64,000 nucleotides of DNA from Vreelandella massiliensis (GTDB lineage: Bacteria > Pseudomonadota > Gammaproteobacteria > Pseudomonadales > Halomonadaceae): assembly GCF_900155385.1 (NCBI RefSeq), contig NZ_LT699745.1, forward strand, positions 818,945 to 882,944, given 5' to 3'. Positions 15,905-26,756 of the stretch are shown here, in pieces. Position numbers and translations under genes: made by a program. The stretch's first letter is position 1. Every line of letters starts with the position of its first letter. The notes below the pieces were generated by a model that was not told the DNA's origin, made no database searches, and saw only the letters and a program-made list of their open reading frames with translations.

Positions 15905-16216
15905 ATGCAGAACCAGAAGATTCGCATTCGGTTGAAAGCATTCGACCACCGCCTGATCGATCAGTCCACTGCGGAGATCGTTGAAACCGCAAAGCGCACT
16001 GGTGCTCAGGTTCGTGGCCCGATCCCGCTGCCGACCAATCGCGAGCGCTACACCATACTGATTTCGCCGCACGTCAACAAAGATGCGCGTGACCAGTATG
16101 AGATTCGCACTCACAAGCGTGTGCTCGATATCGTTGAGCCCACTGAGAAAACAGTTGACGCGCTGATGAAGCTCGATCTCGCCGCAGGCGTAGACGTGCA
16201 AATCAAGCTCGACTAA
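15905..16216 (+). CDS. rpsJ: 30S ribosomal protein S10 (NusE)
   Basis: This 103-residue protein begins [20 protein letters not shown] and includes [20 protein letters not shown], both diagnostic of S10. It works in the small subunit head and, as NusE, in antitermination complexes with NusB and NusG. GGAG ten bases upstream sets the ATG at 15905. It leads the S10 operon, and a 164-base structured spacer separates it from rplC. Confidence 0.97.
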   Translation: MQNQKIRIRLKAFDHRLIDQSTAEIVETAKRTGAQVRGPIPLPTNRERYTILISPHVNKDARDQYEIRTHKRVLDIVEPTEKTVDALMKLDLAAGVDVQIKLD

Positions 16217-16219
16217 TCA

Positions 16220-16318
16220 CACTAGACACTCGCGGCCCAGCGCTTTTCATCACATCGATACGCACGATACGAAAAGCAGCAGCCGCCGCGCCGTGAGGCG
16301 CCACACAATGTGCTAGTG
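16220..16318 (+). ncRNA. Candidate three-way-junction RNA between rpsJ and rplC
   Basis: The spacer folds by eye into an outer stem CACTAG-a-CAC (16220-16229) with GTGCTAGTG (16310-16318). It encloses a hairpin GCTTTTC/GAAAAGC (16242-16248 with 16271-16277) and a second hairpin GCGCC-GTGA-GGCGC (16288-16301) capped by a GNRA tetraloop. Nothing here codes for protein. E. coli has its L4-responsive leader upstream of rpsJ rather than here, so this may be a differently placed autoregulatory leader of rplC-rplD. The function is inferred from position only. Confidence 0.5.
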
Positions 16319-16380
16319 GAATGCTCTGGAAAGGGCAGCCATAGCGGGTGATAGCCCCGTACACTATAGGAGAACTGAGA

Positions 16381-17019
16381 ATGACTATCGGTTTGGTCGG
16401 TAAAAAGGCCGGGATGACCCGCGTCTTTACCGAAGACGGTGCATCAGTGCCCGTAACCGTTATTGAAGTTGATCCTAACCGTGTTACACGCGTTAAGTCT
16501 GTCGAGTCCGACGGCTACGCGGCGGTTCAGGTAACAACTGGCTCTCGTAAAGCGAAGCACCTCACCAAAGCGCAAGCGGGTCAGTTTGCCAAGGCGGGTG
16601 TTGAAGCTGGTCGTAAATTGATGGAGTTCCGCCTGGAAGAAGGCGAGCAAGCTCCTGAAGTTGGCGGCGAACTCACCGTATCCCTCTTCGAAGCTGGTCA
16701 GATGATCGATGTGACCGGTACCTCTAAGGGTAAAGGTTTCCAGGGTGCTGTTAAGCGCTGGAATTTCCGTACCCAAGACAATACCCACGGTAACTCCCTG
16801 TCGCACCGCGCGCCGGGTTCCATCGGCATGTGTCAAACGCCGGGTCGCGTATTCAAAGGCAAGAAAATGGCCGGTCAGATGGGCAATGTCCGTTGCACCG
16901 TGCAGAGCCTTGAAATCGTCCGTGTCGACGCCGAGCGCAACCTGCTGCTAATCAAGGGCGCCGTTCCGGGAGCAACCGGCAGCGACGTTATCGTTCGCAG
17001 CGCCGTGAAAGCTGGCTGA
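16381..17019 (+). CDS. rplC: 50S ribosomal protein L3
   Basis: This 212-residue early-assembly protein begins [20 protein letters not shown] and reaches the peptidyl-transferase centre through its long loop ([20 protein letters not shown], about residues 127-146). The glutamine that is methylated in E. coli corresponds to Q in FRTQDN. GGAG at 16369-16372 supports the ATG at 16381; an in-frame start 11 codons upstream overlaps that site and is rejected. rplD follows after 14 bases. Confidence 0.97.
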   Translation: MTIGLVGKKAGMTRVFTEDGASVPVTVIEVDPNRVTRVKSVESDGYAAVQVTTGSRKAKHLTKAQAGQFAKAGVEAGRKLMEFRLEEGEQAPEVGGELTVSLFEAGQMIDVTGTSKGKGFQGAVKRWNFRTQDNTHGNSLSHRAPGSIGMCQTPGRVFKGKKMAGQMGNVRCTVQSLEIVRVDAERNLLLIKGAVPGATGSDVIVRSAVKAG

Positions 17020-17033
17020 AGGGGATATTACCA

Positions 17034-17639
17034 ATGAATCTGAATCTTGCTGCAGGCGCGGGTACCGTTGAAGTAGCCGACGCCACTTTTGGCAAAGAAT
17101 TCAATGAGGCGCTGGTTCATCAGGTTGTCACTGCTTATTTAGCCGGTGGTCGCCAGGGAACACGCGCACAGAAAAACCGTTCTGAAGTTCGCGGTGGCGG
17201 TAAGAAGCCGTGGCGTCAGAAGGGTACCGGTCGCGCACGCGCCGGCACTATCCGTTCTCCGCTGTGGCGCAGCGGCGGCGTTACCTTCGCGGCGCGTCCG
17301 CAAGACTACACCCAGAAGGTAAACCGCAAGATGTACCGCGCGGCGATGCGCTCCATTCTCTCTGAGCTGGTGCGCCAAGAGCGCTTGGTCGCAGTGGATG
17401 AGTTCACCGTTGAAGCGCCGAAGACCAAGCAGGTCGCTGCCAAGCTGAAAGAGTTGGATCTGGAAAAAGTACTGATCATCACCGAAGAGGTTGATGAGAA
17501 GCTCTACTTGGCCGCGCGCAATCTTCCCCATGTCGACGTGGTGGATGTTGCAGCCGCTGATCCGGTGAGCCTGGTCGCCTTTGATAAGGTGTTGGTCACC
17601 GTCTCCGCCCTGCGTAAATTCGAGGAGAAGCTGGCATGA
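17034..17639 (+). CDS. rplD: 50S ribosomal protein L4
   Basis: This 201-residue protein lines the exit tunnel with its extended loop ([20 protein letters not shown], about 47-67), followed by [22 protein letters not shown]. In E. coli, L4 also controls S10-operon transcription and translation through the leader RNA. Its stop overlaps the rplW start by four bases (ATGA), so the two are translationally coupled. Confidence 0.97.
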   Translation: MNLNLAAGAGTVEVADATFGKEFNEALVHQVVTAYLAGGRQGTRAQKNRSEVRGGGKKPWRQKGTGRARAGTIRSPLWRSGGVTFAARPQDYTQKVNRKMYRAAMRSILSELVRQERLVAVDEFTVEAPKTKQVAAKLKELDLEKVLIITEEVDEKLYLAARNLPHVDVVDVAAADPVSLVAFDKVLVTVSALRKFEEKLA

Positions 17640-17932
17640 ACCAAGAACGCGTATTCAAGGTTCTGCTTGGGCCGCACGTGACCGAAAAGGCCGCGATGGC
17701 AGCAGAGCGCAATCAGTACGTTTTCAAAGTGGCGAGCGACGCTACCAAGCCTGAGATCAAAAAAGCCGTTGAGGCGCTGTTCGGCAAGAAAGTCGACCGC
17801 GTTCAGACGCTAAACGTCAAAGGCAAGACCAAGCGTACCGCACACGGCGTTGGCATGCGTAAAGGGTATCGCAAAGCGTATGTCACCCTGGCCGCGGGCG
17901 AAACGCTCGAAGACTTCTCTGGCGCCGAATAA
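17636..17932 (+). CDS. rplW: 50S ribosomal protein L23
   Basis: This 98-residue exit-site protein docks trigger factor and SRP. It begins [20 protein letters not shown], the usual L23 opening, and carries the Lys/Arg-rich loop [20 protein letters not shown]. The start codon overlaps the rplD stop, and rplB follows after 17 bases. Confidence 0.96.
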   Translation: MNQERVFKVLLGPHVTEKAAMAAERNQYVFKVASDATKPEIKKAVEALFGKKVDRVQTLNVKGKTKRTAHGVGMRKGYRKAYVTLAAGETLEDFSGAE

Positions 17933-17949
17933 GGGCAGGAGTACGGATA

Positions 17950-18777
<828 letters not shown>

Positions 18778-18809
18778 TTGAAACGCCAAGAGATTAAGGG
18801 GTAACGGCT

Positions 18810-19085
18810 GTGCCACGTTCACTTAAGAAAGGTCCCTTCATTGACCTTCATCTTTTGAAGAAGGTCGAGGCTGCAGTGGAAAAGAACGACCGTAAACCGA
18901 TCAAGACCTGGTCGCGTCGTTCGATGATCCTACCGAACATGGTAGGTCTGACCATCGCAGTACATAACGGTCGCCAACACGTCCCGGTGCATGTCTCCGA
19001 GGAAATGGTTGGTCACAAGCTAGGCGAATTCGCTGCCACCCGCACTTATCGCGGCCATGCGGCGGACAAGAAAGCCAAACGGTAA
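18810..19085 (+). CDS. rpsS: 30S ribosomal protein S19
   Basis: This 91-residue head protein begins (GTG start) [20 protein letters not shown] and continues with [23 protein letters not shown], both diagnostic of S19. It contacts S13 and the A-site finger. AAGGGG at 18796-18801 precedes the start. It follows rplB by 32 bases. Confidence 0.96.
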   Translation: MPRSLKKGPFIDLHLLKKVEAAVEKNDRKPIKTWSRRSMILPNMVGLTIAVHNGRQHVPVHVSEEMVGHKLGEFAATRTYRGHAADKKAKR

Positions 19086-19103
19086 GCCAAAGAGGATTGA
19101 GAG

Positions 19104-19436
19104 ATGGAAGTCACAGCTAAGCTGCGTGGCGCTCGTTTATCCGCCCAGAAGGCCCGTTTGGTGGCTGACCAGGTGCGCGGTAAACCGGTCGCCGAGGCAC
19201 TTGACCTTCTGACCTTCTCACCGAAGAAGGCTGCCAAGCTGGTCAAGAAAGTGCTGCAGTCCGCCATTGCAAACGCGGAAGAAAACAACGGCATGGATAT
19301 CGACGAGCTGCGTGTCTCGACCATCTGCGTCGATGAGGGCATGACGCTCAAGCGTATCAAGCCGCGTGCCAAAGGGCGTGCGGATCGTATCTTGAAGCGC
19401 ACCTGCCACATCACCGTTAAGGTAGCCGAGAAGTAG
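19104..19436 (+). CDS. rplV: 50S ribosomal protein L22
   Basis: This 110-residue protein has a beta-hairpin (about residues 80-95, containing [17 protein letters not shown]) that forms the tunnel constriction where macrolides bind. It begins [21 protein letters not shown] see no deletion or duplication in the hairpin of the type that gives macrolide tolerance. It has a good Shine-Dalgarno (GAGGA) and sits in the S10 operon. Confidence 0.96.
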   Translation: MEVTAKLRGARLSAQKARLVADQVRGKPVAEALDLLTFSPKKAAKLVKKVLQSAIANAEENNGMDIDELRVSTICVDEGMTLKRIKPRAKGRADRILKRTCHITVKVAEK

Positions 19437-19447
19437 GAGTCGACCAG

Positions 19448-20149
19448 ATGGGTCAGAAAGTCAATCCAACGGGCATTCGACTGGGCATCGTCAAAGACCA
19501 TGCTTCTGTCTGGTATGCCGAGCGCGGCGCCTATGCCGATAAGCTCAACAATGATCTCGTAGTGCGCAGCTTCCTGGATGAGCGTCTTAAAAACGCCTCC
19601 GTTAGCCGCATTCACATCGAGCGTCCGGCGAATAACGCCCGCATCACCATTCACACTGCCCGTCCGGGTATCGTGATTGGTAAAAAAGGTGAAGATGTCG
19701 ACCGTCTGCGTCGCGACCTCACCGAGATGATGGGTGTCCCGGTGCATGTGAACATTGAAGAAGTTCGCAAGCCGGAGCTGGATGCCAAGCTGGTAGCTGC
19801 TAACGTTGCGGGTCAGCTAGAGCGTCGCGTCATGTTCCGTCGTGCGATGAAGCGCGCGGTACAGAACGCCATGCGTCTAGGTGCCGGCGGCATCAAGATT
19901 CAGCTGTCAGGTCGCTTGGGTGGTGCTGAAATCGCACGTACCGAATGGTATCGCGAAGGTCGCGTTCCGCTGCACACGCTGCGTGCGGATATCGACTACG
20001 CCACTTACGAAGCTCACACCACCTACGGCGTCATCGGCGTCAAAGTGTGGATCTTCAAGGGTGAAATCCTCGGCGGTATCGAGGAAGTTCGTGCCAAGGC
20101 GAAGCAACAGCCTGCCGGCAACGCGCCCAAGAAGAAAGGTTCCAGGTAA
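19448..20149 (+). CDS. rpsC: 30S ribosomal protein S3
   Basis: This 233-residue mRNA-entry protein has an N-terminal KH domain with the GxxG motif ([15 protein letters not shown]) and the C-terminal domain [20 protein letters not shown]. The tail is rich in Lys/Gln/Pro ([17 protein letters not shown]), a normal variable extension. It starts at [15 protein letters not shown] with GGAG upstream. Confidence 0.97.
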   Translation: MGQKVNPTGIRLGIVKDHASVWYAERGAYADKLNNDLVVRSFLDERLKNASVSRIHIERPANNARITIHTARPGIVIGKKGEDVDRLRRDLTEMMGVPVHVNIEEVRKPELDAKLVAANVAGQLERRVMFRRAMKRAVQNAMRLGAGGIKIQLSGRLGGAEIARTEWYREGRVPLHTLRADIDYATYEAHTTYGVIGVKVWIFKGEILGGIEEVRAKAKQQPAGNAPKKKGSR

Positions 20150-20164
20150 GGGGAGAGCGAGTCG

Positions 20165-20578
20165 ATGTTACAGCCCAAGCGTTTAAAATTCCGCAAGGTG
20201 CAGAAAGGTCGCAACCGTGGCCTAGCGCATCGCGGAAGCAAGATTAGCTTCGGGGAGTACGGCCTCAAAGCGACTGGCCGCGGACGTATCACCGCGCGCC
20301 AGATCGAAGCCGGCCGTCGTGCGATCACACGTCACGTTAAGCGTGGCGGTAAGATCTGGATCCGCGTTTTCCCGGATAAGCCGATCTCCAAAAAGCCGCT
20401 CGAAGTTCGTATGGGTAAGGGTAAAGGCTCCGTCGAGTACTGGGTCGCTCAGATCCAGCCGGGTCGGGTCTTGTACGAGATTGAAGGTGTGTCCGAGGAG
20501 CTCGCGCGTGAAGCGTTTGAGCTGGCCGCACAGAAAATGCCCGTATCCACCACCTTTGCGAAACGGACGGTGATGTGA
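20165..20578 (+). CDS. rplP: 50S ribosomal protein L16
   Basis: This 137-residue protein binds near the A site. It begins [20 protein letters not shown] and contains the basic [20 protein letters not shown] loop, including the Arg that YcfD-type oxygenases hydroxylate in E. coli. The stop codon TGA overlaps the rpmC ATG by one base (TGATG), which suggests translational coupling. Confidence 0.97.
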   Translation: MLQPKRLKFRKVQKGRNRGLAHRGSKISFGEYGLKATGRGRITARQIEAGRRAITRHVKRGGKIWIRVFPDKPISKKPLEVRMGKGKGSVEYWVAQIQPGRVLYEIEGVSEELAREAFELAAQKMPVSTTFAKRTVM

Positions 20579-20769
20579 TGAAAGCCCAGGAAATTCGTGA
20601 AAAGTCAGTCGGCGAGTTGCAAGAGCAACTCCTCGAACTCCTCCGCGAGCAGTTTAACCTGCGCATGCAGAAGGCCACCGGCCAACTGAGCCAGACTCAT
20701 CTGCTCAAGCAGGTCCGTCGGGATATCGCCCGCGTGAAGACTGTGCTCAACGAGAAGGCAGGTGACTGA
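20578..20769 (+). CDS. rpmC: 50S ribosomal protein L29
   Basis: This 63-residue helical hairpin protein at the tunnel exit begins [21 protein letters not shown] use the ATG at 20578 that overlaps the rplP stop; a GTG one codon earlier is possible but less typical. It contains the family motif [16 protein letters not shown] segment [20 protein letters not shown]. Confidence 0.94.
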   Translation: MKAQEIREKSVGELQEQLLELLREQFNLRMQKATGQLSQTHLLKQVRRDIARVKTVLNEKAGD

Positions 20770-20770
20770 G

Positions 20771-21031
20771 ATGGCCGAAGAAAAGAAAGCCCGTACGCTC
20801 ACCGGTAAAGTGGTGAGCGACAAGATGGATAAGTCCATCGTCGTAATGATCGAGCGTCGTGAGCGTCACCCGATCTACGGAAAATACGTTAAGCGCTCCA
20901 CCAAGCTGCACGCCCATGACGAAGCGAACCAAGCGAAGGCAGGCGATACGGTCTCTATTCAAGAGTGCCGTCCGCTGTCCAAGAAGAAAGCTTGGACGCT
21001 GGTCGAGGTGGTCGAGCAGGCTAAAGGTTAA
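20771..21031 (+). CDS. rpsQ: 30S ribosomal protein S17
   Basis: This 86-residue OB-fold protein begins [20 protein letters not shown] and contains [20 protein letters not shown], the S17 core. The ATG at 20771 matches the family start; a GTG at 20762 inside the end of rpmC is an alternative. It is the last gene of the S10 operon, and a 51-base gap leads to rplN and the spc operon. Confidence 0.94.
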   Translation: MAEEKKARTLTGKVVSDKMDKSIVVMIERRERHPIYGKYVKRSTKLHAHDEANQAKAGDTVSIQECRPLSKKKAWTLVEVVEQAKG

Positions 21032-21082
21032 CTTCCTGCGTCTGTTCAACCAGTGCAGTCAGATTAGGTTTGGAGAAAACCG

Positions 21083-21454
21083 ATGATTCAGACTCAGACA
21101 ATGCTGGATGTCGCTGACAACAGCGGAGCGCGCCGGGTGCAGTGCATCAAGGTGCTAGGCGGCTCACACCGTCGTTACGCTCGCGTGGGTGACATCATTA
21201 AAGTATCAGTAAAAGAAGCGATTCCGCGCGGCAAGGTCAAAAAAGGCCAAGTCATGAAAGCGGTAGTCGTTCGTACCAAGAGCGGCGTCCGTCGTCCTGA
21301 CGGTTCGCTGATCCGTTTCGACGGAAATGCGGCGGTTCTGTTGAACAACACCAACGAACAGCCGGTCGGTACCCGTATTTTCGGGCCGGTCACTCGTGAA
21401 CTGCGTAACGAAAAGTTCATGAAGATCATTTCCTTGGCGCCTGAAGTGCTGTAA
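21083..21454 (+). CDS. rplN: 50S ribosomal protein L14
   Basis: This 123-residue protein of the subunit interface begins [20 protein letters not shown] and contains [20 protein letters not shown] and [20 protein letters not shown], both strong L14 signatures. It is the first gene of the spc operon. I saw no separate consensus promoter in the 51 bases before it, so transcription may continue from the S10 promoter. Confidence 0.97.
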   Translation: MIQTQTMLDVADNSGARRVQCIKVLGGSHRRYARVGDIIKVSVKEAIPRGKVKKGQVMKAVVVRTKSGVRRPDGSLIRFDGNAAVLLNNTNEQPVGTRIFGPVTRELRNEKFMKIISLAPEVL

Positions 21455-21468
21455 GGAGCGAGGCGGAT

Positions 21469-21783
21469 ATGCAAAAGATCAAACGTGACGATGAAGTCAT
21501 CGTCATCGCCGGGAAGGATAAGGGCAAGCGCGGTACGGTGAAGCGTGTGTTAGACAATCGCTTTGTCGTATCCGGTGTGAACATGATTAAACGTCACACC
21601 AAGCCAAATCCCATGGCGGGAAATCAGGGCGGTATCGTGGAGCGTGAGGCTCCGATTCACGCGTCCAACGTAGCCATCTTCAATTCGGAGACCGGTAAGG
21701 CGGATCGCGTCGGCTTCCAAGTCAAAGAAGACGGTACCAAGGTACGTATCTACAAGTCGACGCAGACGCAGATCGACGCCTAA
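21469..21783 (+). CDS. rplX: 50S ribosomal protein L24
   Basis: This 104-residue assembly-initiator protein has an N-terminal KOW motif, [20 protein letters not shown], and the segment [20 protein letters not shown]. It begins MQKIKRDDE with GGAG upstream. It lies between rplN and rplE with 14- and 18-base gaps, in the usual spc order. Confidence 0.96.
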   Translation: MQKIKRDDEVIVIAGKDKGKRGTVKRVLDNRFVVSGVNMIKRHTKPNPMAGNQGGIVEREAPIHASNVAIFNSETGKADRVGFQVKEDGTKVRIYKSTQTQIDA

Positions 21784-21801
21784 CGTGAGTCGGGTAGCAA
21801 A

Positions 21802-22341
21802 ATGGCGAACTTGAAAGAACGTTATCAAAACGAGGTGGCAGCTCAACTCAAAGAAGAGTTTAGCTACGCCAACGTAATGCAGGTGCCGCGGATCACGAAA
21901 GTGACCTTGAACATGGGCATCGGCGACGCGGTCAGCGATAAAAAGCTGATCGACAATGCCATCGGCGACCTGGAGAAGCTCTCCGGCCAAAAGCCGCTGG
22001 TGACCAAGGCACGCAAGTCCATCGCGGGCTTCAAGGTGCGTGAAGGTTGGCCGATTGGTATCAAGGTGACCCTGCGCGCCGAGCGCATGTGGGACTTCTT
22101 GGACCGTCTGGTAAACATCGCGATTCCTCGCGTGCGTGACTTCCGTGGTCTCAACCCGAAGTCTTTCGACGGTCGCGGCAACTACTCTATGGGTGTGCGT
22201 GAACAGATCATCTTCCCGGAGATCGAGTATGATAAAATCGATCGTATCCGGGGGCTTGATGTCACTATCACCACGACCGCCAACACCGACGAGGAAGGCC
22301 GTGCGCTGCTGCGTGCGTTGAACTTCCCGTTCAAGAAATAA
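21802..22341 (+). CDS. rplE: 50S ribosomal protein L5
   Basis: This 179-residue 5S rRNA-binding protein begins [20 protein letters not shown] and has [20 protein letters not shown], then [20 protein letters not shown] and [20 protein letters not shown], which are characteristic of L5. It forms the B1b intersubunit bridge with S13. Confidence 0.97.
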   Translation: MANLKERYQNEVAAQLKEEFSYANVMQVPRITKVTLNMGIGDAVSDKKLIDNAIGDLEKLSGQKPLVTKARKSIAGFKVREGWPIGIKVTLRAERMWDFLDRLVNIAIPRVRDFRGLNPKSFDGRGNYSMGVREQIIFPEIEYDKIDRIRGLDVTITTTANTDEEGRALLRALNFPFKK

Positions 22342-22351
22342 GGGTGGGATC

Positions 22352-22657
22352 ATGGCCAAGAAAAGCATGGTAGAGCGTGAGCTCAAGCGCACTAAGCTGG
22401 TCGAGAAGTACGCGGCCAAGCGTGCTGAACTCAAAGCGATCATTCAGAACGTGAACGCTTCCGACGAAGAGCGCTTCGACGCGCAGCTTAAGCTGCAGCA
22501 ACTGCCGCGCGACTCAAGCCCGGTACGCCAGCGTAACCGCTGCCGCGTTACCGGCCGTCCGCACGGTTTCTACAACAAGTTCGGCCTCGGCCGTAACAAG
22601 CTGCGTGAAGCCGCCATGCGTGGCGACGTCCCTGGACTCAAAAAGTCCAGCTGGTAA
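22352..22657 (+). CDS. rpsN: 30S ribosomal protein S14 (zinc-free type)
   Basis: This is the long 101-residue form of S14, [20 protein letters not shown] to [11 protein letters not shown]. The conserved [20 protein letters not shown] is present, but the paired CxxC zinc ligands of the short form are absent. This matters because the window also has a Zur-type site and the zinc-binding form of L36. It follows rplE by 10 bases. Confidence 0.96.
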   Translation: MAKKSMVERELKRTKLVEKYAAKRAELKAIIQNVNASDEERFDAQLKLQQLPRDSSPVRQRNRCRVTGRPHGFYNKFGLGRNKLREAAMRGDVPGLKKSSW

Positions 22658-22690
22658 GTGCCACGTAGAATCATCAGGAGCGCACATTAA

Positions 22691-23083
22691 ATGAGCATGC
22701 AAGACACTCTGGCGGATATGTTTACCCGTATCCGCAATGCGCAGATGGCCACCAAGGAGACGGTCACCATGCCGTCCTCCAAGCTGAAAGTGGAAGTGGC
22801 CCGCGTGCTGAAAGAAGAGGGCTACATCACCGATTACGCGGTGGCTGAAAGCAGCAAGCCCGAACTGTCCATTACGCTCAAGTACTTTGAGGGTAAGCCG
22901 GTTATCGACCACATCCAGCGGGTTTCCAAGCCGTCTCTGCGCCAGTACAAGGGCAAAGACACTTTGCCCAAGGTCGCCGATGGTCTGGGTATCGCGATCG
23001 TCACCACCTCCAATGGTGTGATGACCGATCGTGCCGCACGCCAGGCGGGTGTCGGTGGCGAAGTCATCTGCACCGTATTCTAG
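22691..23083 (+). CDS. rpsH: 30S ribosomal protein S8
   Basis: This 130-residue protein binds the 16S central domain and, in E. coli, represses the spc operon by binding the rplE leader. It begins [20 protein letters not shown] and ends with [20 protein letters not shown], the conserved C-terminal motif. AGGAG at 22676-22680 precedes the ATG. Confidence 0.97.
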   Translation: MSMQDTLADMFTRIRNAQMATKETVTMPSSKLKVEVARVLKEEGYITDYAVAESSKPELSITLKYFEGKPVIDHIQRVSKPSLRQYKGKDTLPKVADGLGIAIVTTSNGVMTDRAARQAGVGGEVICTVF

Positions 23084-23092
23084 GAGGCTGGA

Positions 23093-23623
23093 ATGTCCCG
23101 CATAGCGAAATATCCGGTTAAAGTGCCCGCCGGCGTCGACATCAAAATTGATGCTGACCAGCTGACCGCTAAAGGTGGCCAGGGCACGCTGTCTATGCCG
23201 ATCCACGCGGATGTCGTGGTTGGCCAGGAAGACGGCCAGCTAACCTTCGCCCCGAGTGAGTCGGCGAAGAGCTGGGCGATGGCCGGCACCACGCGTGCCC
23301 TGGTTCAGAACCTGGTCACGGGCGTATCAGAGGGCTTCACCAAGTCTCTCGAAATTGTTGGCGTCGGTTATCGCGCTCAAGCGAAGGGCCAGACGCTCAA
23401 TCTTTCACTGGGCTTCTCGCACCCGGTCGACTACCAACTGCCTGAAGGTGTCACGGCGGAAACGCCGAAGAACACCGTGATCGTGCTGAAAAGCGCGGAC
23501 AAACAGAAGCTTGGTCAGTGCGCCGCGGAAATCCGCGCCTTCCGTCCGCCCGAGCCGTACAAAGGCAAGGGTGTCCGGTACGCCGACGAGCAGGTGCGTC
23601 GCAAAGAAGCCAAGAAGAAGTAA
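23093..23623 (+). CDS. rplF: 50S ribosomal protein L6
   Basis: This 176-residue protein made of two similar domains begins [20 protein letters not shown]. The C-terminal [20 protein letters not shown] motif near the sarcin-ricin loop is intact. AGGAGG (23083-23088) sits just after the rpsH stop and before the ATG. rplR follows after nine bases. Confidence 0.97.
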   Translation: MSRIAKYPVKVPAGVDIKIDADQLTAKGGQGTLSMPIHADVVVGQEDGQLTFAPSESAKSWAMAGTTRALVQNLVTGVSEGFTKSLEIVGVGYRAQAKGQTLNLSLGFSHPVDYQLPEGVTAETPKNTVIVLKSADKQKLGQCAAEIRAFRPPEPYKGKGVRYADEQVRRKEAKKK

Positions 23624-23632
23624 GGCAGGGTT

Positions 23633-23983
23633 ATGAACGCGAAGAAAGAATCTCGTCTCCGTCGTGCCCGCCGTGCTCGCGCCAAAATTCGCGAGCTAGG
23701 CGCGTTCCGCCTGTGCGTCAACCGTACTCCGCGTCACATCTATGCGCAGATTATCTCGCCGGATGGTGGCAAGGTGCTGGCCAGCGCTTCTACGCTGGAC
23801 AAGGCGCTTCGCGAGGGTGCGACCGGTAACTCAGAGGCCGCGACGAAAGTCGGCGCCCTGATTGCCGAGCGCGCAAAAGAAGCAGGCATCACCCAGGTGG
23901 CCTTTGACCGTGCTGGCTTTAAGTATCATGGTCGCGTCAAGGCCTTGGCCGACGCCGCTCGTGAAGGCGGCCTGGAATTCTAA
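23633..23983 (+). CDS. rplR: 50S ribosomal protein L18
   Basis: This 116-residue 5S rRNA-binding protein begins [20 protein letters not shown] and has [20 protein letters not shown] and the C-terminal [20 protein letters not shown], typical of L18. It is in the normal spc order between rplF and rpsE. Confidence 0.96.
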   Translation: MNAKKESRLRRARRARAKIRELGAFRLCVNRTPRHIYAQIISPDGGKVLASASTLDKALREGATGNSEAATKVGALIAERAKEAGITQVAFDRAGFKYHGRVKALADAAREGGLEF

Positions 23984-23994
23984 AGGGTTTTACG

Positions 23995-24495
23995 ATGGCG
24001 AAGAACGAACAGCAAAACGGCGATCTGCAAGAGAAGTTAGTGCAGGTCAACCGTGTCGCCAAGGTGGTCAAAGGGGGTCGTATTTTCGGCTTTACCGCAC
24101 TGACCGTCGTTGGTGATGGTAAAGGTCGTGTCGGCTTTGGTCGTGGTAAGGCGCGTGAAGTGCCGGTGGCCATTCAAAAGGCGATGGACCAAGCGCGTCG
24201 CAACATGGTCAAGGTGAACCTCGCTGGCCACACGCTGCAGTACCCGGTAAAAGCCCGTCACGGTGCTTCCAAGGTGTACATGCAGCCGGCTTCCGAAGGT
24301 ACCGGTATCATCGCCGGCGGCGCCATGCGCTCTGTACTAGAGCTCGCTGGTGTCCACGATGTACTGGCCAAGTGCTACGGTTCCACCAACCCGGTCAACG
24401 TCGTCCGCGCTACCGTTAACGGTCTCGCGTCCATGCAAGCACCGGAAGACGTGGCCGCTAAGCGCGGTCTGTCTGTCGAAGCGATTACGGGGTGA
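23995..24495 (+). CDS. rpsE: 30S ribosomal protein S5
   Basis: This 166-residue fidelity protein with helicase activity at mRNA entry has the double-stranded-RNA-binding-like N-terminal domain ([20 protein letters not shown]) and the [20 protein letters not shown] segment. It has the wild-type VKGGRIF loop, where spectinomycin-resistance changes usually fall. Its stop overlaps the first possible rpmD codon. Confidence 0.96.
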   Translation: MAKNEQQNGDLQEKLVQVNRVAKVVKGGRIFGFTALTVVGDGKGRVGFGRGKAREVPVAIQKAMDQARRNMVKVNLAGHTLQYPVKARHGASKVYMQPASEGTGIIAGGAMRSVLELAGVHDVLAKCYGSTNPVNVVRATVNGLASMQAPEDVAAKRGLSVEAITG

Positions 24496-24500
24496 GCACC

Positions 24501-24683
24501 ATGGCAGCTTTGATCAAGGTTACCCAGATCCGCAGCACCATCGGCGTTCTGCCCAAGCACAAGGCTACTATGCAGGGCCTAGGGTTACGTCGCATCGGTC
24601 ACACGGTTGAGCTGGAAGACACCCCCGCCGTACGCGGCATGATTCACAAGGTTAACTACCTTGTGCGCGTTGAGGGAGAGTAA
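24501..24683 (+). CDS. rpmD: 50S ribosomal protein L30
   Basis: This 60-residue protein, [20 protein letters not shown] and onward, has the L30 core [21 protein letters not shown] prefer the ATG at 24501, with GGTGAG just upstream as its Shine-Dalgarno. A GTG at 24492 would add MST and overlap the rpsE stop. rplO begins three bases after its stop. Confidence 0.93.
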   Translation: MAALIKVTQIRSTIGVLPKHKATMQGLGLRRIGHTVELEDTPAVRGMIHKVNYLVRVEGE

Positions 24684-24686
24684 TCC

Positions 24687-25121
24687 ATGAAACTCAATAC
24701 CTTGAGCCCGGCACCGGGCTCCAAGCAGGCTGAAAAGCGTGTTGGTCGTGGTATCGGCTCCGGTCTGGGCAAGACCGGTGGCCGTGGCCATAAAGGCCAG
24801 AAGTCACGCAGTGGCGGTAGCGTTAAGCCAGGTTTCGAAGGCGGTCAGATGCCGTTGCAGCGTCGTCTGCCGAAGTTTGGTTTTACGTCTGCCAAGTCGC
24901 TGGTGTCAGAAGAAGTACGTTTGGCGGAACTTTCGAAAGTCGCCGGTGACGACGTCACCCTGCAGACGCTGAAAGATGCCAACGTGCTGAAGGATGCAAC
25001 GCGTCACGCGAAGATCATCCTTTCTGGCGAATTGAACAAGGCAGTTACCGTTCGCGGCATCAAGGTCACCAAGGGTGCCCGTGCTGCGATCGAAGCTGCT
25101 GGCGGCAAGGTAGAGGACTAA
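24687..25121 (+). CDS. rplO: 50S ribosomal protein L15
   Basis: This 144-residue protein begins [20 protein letters not shown] and has the long glycine- and arginine-rich N-terminal extension ([20 protein letters not shown]) that threads the 23S rRNA core. The globular part ends in GVKVT-like [20 protein letters not shown]. Its TAA is immediately followed by the secY ATG, which suggests coupled translation. Confidence 0.97.
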   Translation: MKLNTLSPAPGSKQAEKRVGRGIGSGLGKTGGRGHKGQKSRSGGSVKPGFEGGQMPLQRRLPKFGFTSAKSLVSEEVRLAELSKVAGDDVTLQTLKDANVLKDATRHAKIILSGELNKAVTVRGIKVTKGARAAIEAAGGKVED

Positions 25122-26453
25122 ATGGCCAAGTCAGGAAATATGCCGGCGATGGGCAGCGGTCTGAGCGAACTATGGGCGCGTTTGCGCTTTGTGCTCCTCG
25201 CCATCGTGGTGTACCGCATCGGTGCCCACATCCCCGTTCCCGGTATCAATCCTGACCAGCTTGCTGCCTTGTTTAGGGAGCAACAGGGCACCATTTTGGG
25301 CATGTTTAACATGTTCTCGGGTGGTGCTCTGGAGCGCATGAGCGTCCTCGCCCTGGGTATTATGCCCTATATCTCGGCGTCGATTATCATGCAGCTGATG
25401 ACTGCGGTTTCACCCCATCTTGAGCAGCTTAAGAAGGAAGGTGAGGCCGGCCGCCGCAAGATCAGCCAGTACACCCGCTACGGCACGGTGCTACTGGCGC
25501 TTGTTCAGGCCACCGGTATGTCGGTAGGCCTGGCTAGCCAAGGCATCGCGTACAGCGCTGACTTTAGCTTCTATTTCACTGCCGTGGTGACATTCGTTTC
25601 CGGTGCAGTGTTCATGATGTGGCTAGGTGAGCAGATCACCGAGAAGGGTATCGGCAACGGTATTTCACTGCTGATCTTCGCGGGGATCGTCGCTGGGCTA
25701 CCCAGTGCCGTGGGGCAGGCCTTTGAGCTTGCTCGCAATGAAGGGGCCTGGAATGTTCTGCCGCTGTTAGCGTTGTCCGTGCTAGGTATTGCCACCGTGG
25801 CGTTTGTGGTCTTCATCGAGCGTGGCCAACGCCGCCTCAAGGTGAATTACCCGCGTCGCCAGGTGGGCAACAAGATGTACGCAGGTCAGAGCAGCTACTT
25901 ACCGCTGAAAGTGAATATGGCCGGGGTTATTCCGGCGATCTTCGCCTCCAGCATTCTGCTCTTTCCCGCGTCGATCGGCCAATGGGTCGGTGCCGGAGAC
26001 GGTATGGAATGGCTACAGCGCGCTTCGCAGGCGTTAGGACCAGGCCAGCCGCTTTACATCTTGCTTTTCGGCGCGGCGGTGGTATTCTTCTGCTTCTTTT
26101 ACACAGCGCTGGTCTTCAACCCCAAGGACGTAGCTGACAATTTGAAAAAGTCAGGTGCTTTCTTGCCGGGTATTCGCCCCGGCGAGCAGACCGCTCGCTA
26201 CATCGATAAAGTCATGACGCGTTTGACGTTGTTCGGTGCACTGTACATCACTGCCGTTTCCTTGATGCCTCAGTTTTTGATCGTGGCGTGGAACGTTCCG
26301 TTCTTCTTTGGCGGAACATCGCTACTGATTGTGGTCGTCGTTATCATGGATTTCATGGCGCAGGTGCAGTCGCATCTTATGTCGCACCAGTATGACTCAG
26401 TGATGAAGAAGTCCAACCTGAAAGGCTACGGTAGCGGCGGCATCATGCGCTAA
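25122..26453 (+). CDS. secY: Protein translocase subunit SecY
   Basis: This 443-residue channel subunit of the Sec translocon in the inner membrane has ten predicted transmembrane helices. It begins [20 protein letters not shown] and has [20 protein letters not shown], the plug and pore region with MNMFSGG-like [20 protein letters not shown], and the ribosome-binding loop [20 protein letters not shown]. It starts with no gap after rplO, a conserved place that balances it against ribosomal protein synthesis. Confidence 0.97.
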   Translation: MAKSGNMPAMGSGLSELWARLRFVLLAIVVYRIGAHIPVPGINPDQLAALFREQQGTILGMFNMFSGGALERMSVLALGIMPYISASIIMQLMTAVSPHLEQLKKEGEAGRRKISQYTRYGTVLLALVQATGMSVGLASQGIAYSADFSFYFTAVVTFVSGAVFMMWLGEQITEKGIGNGISLLIFAGIVAGLPSAVGQAFELARNEGAWNVLPLLALSVLGIATVAFVVFIERGQRRLKVNYPRRQVGNKMYAGQSSYLPLKVNMAGVIPAIFASSILLFPASIGQWVGAGDGMEWLQRASQALGPGQPLYILLFGAAVVFFCFFYTALVFNPKDVADNLKKSGAFLPGIRPGEQTARYIDKVMTRLTLFGALYITAVSLMPQFLIVAWNVPFFFGGTSLLIVVVVIMDFMAQVQSHLMSHQYDSVMKKSNLKGYGSGGIMR

Positions 26454-26483
26454 GGCGCGCCGTCGCGAATTGGAGAAAGATCG

Positions 26484-26597
26484 ATGAAAGTTCGAGCTTC
26501 CGTAAAGAAGATGTGCCGTAACTGCAAGATTATCCGTCGCAATGGCGCTGTACGCGTTATTTGCTCGGAGCCGCGGCACAAACAGCGCCAGGGTTAA
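26484..26597 (+). CDS. rpmJ: 50S ribosomal protein L36 (zinc-binding form)
   Basis: This 37-codon gene begins [20 protein letters not shown] and ends [11 protein letters not shown]. The four zinc ligands Cys11, Cys14, Cys27 and His32 are all present, so this is the zinc-containing (C+) version. GGAG at 26472-26475 precedes the ATG. It is the last gene of the spc operon. Organisms with this form sometimes keep a Zur-repressed zinc-free paralogue elsewhere; none is in this window. Confidence 0.96.
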   Translation: MKVRASVKKMCRNCKIIRRNGAVRVICSEPRHKQRQG

Positions 26598-26670
26598 TTC
26601 CTGGGCTGACGTTAAGCGGGCGCTGGCATACCCCTGGTACGGTATTGCAACACAGTAGAGCGTTATCTGT

Positions 26671-26699
26671 TTGCATCTGTATCTGAGAAGGGGTATGCT
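26671..26699 (+). promoter_or_regulatory. Predicted sigma-70 promoter of the alpha operon
   Basis: TTGCAT (26671-26676) and TATGCT (26694-26699) are 17 bases apart in the 159-base rpmJ-rpsM spacer, with about 50 bases of leader before rpsM. Four to five bases match consensus in each hexamer. In E. coli the corresponding leader holds an S4-binding pseudoknot; I could not confirm that fold here. Confidence 0.6.
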
Positions 26700-26756
26700 A
26701 CCGCGCCTTTTGTAGATGAACACACGAGCAAGCCGCTCAAACTTCGGAGTAAGCTG

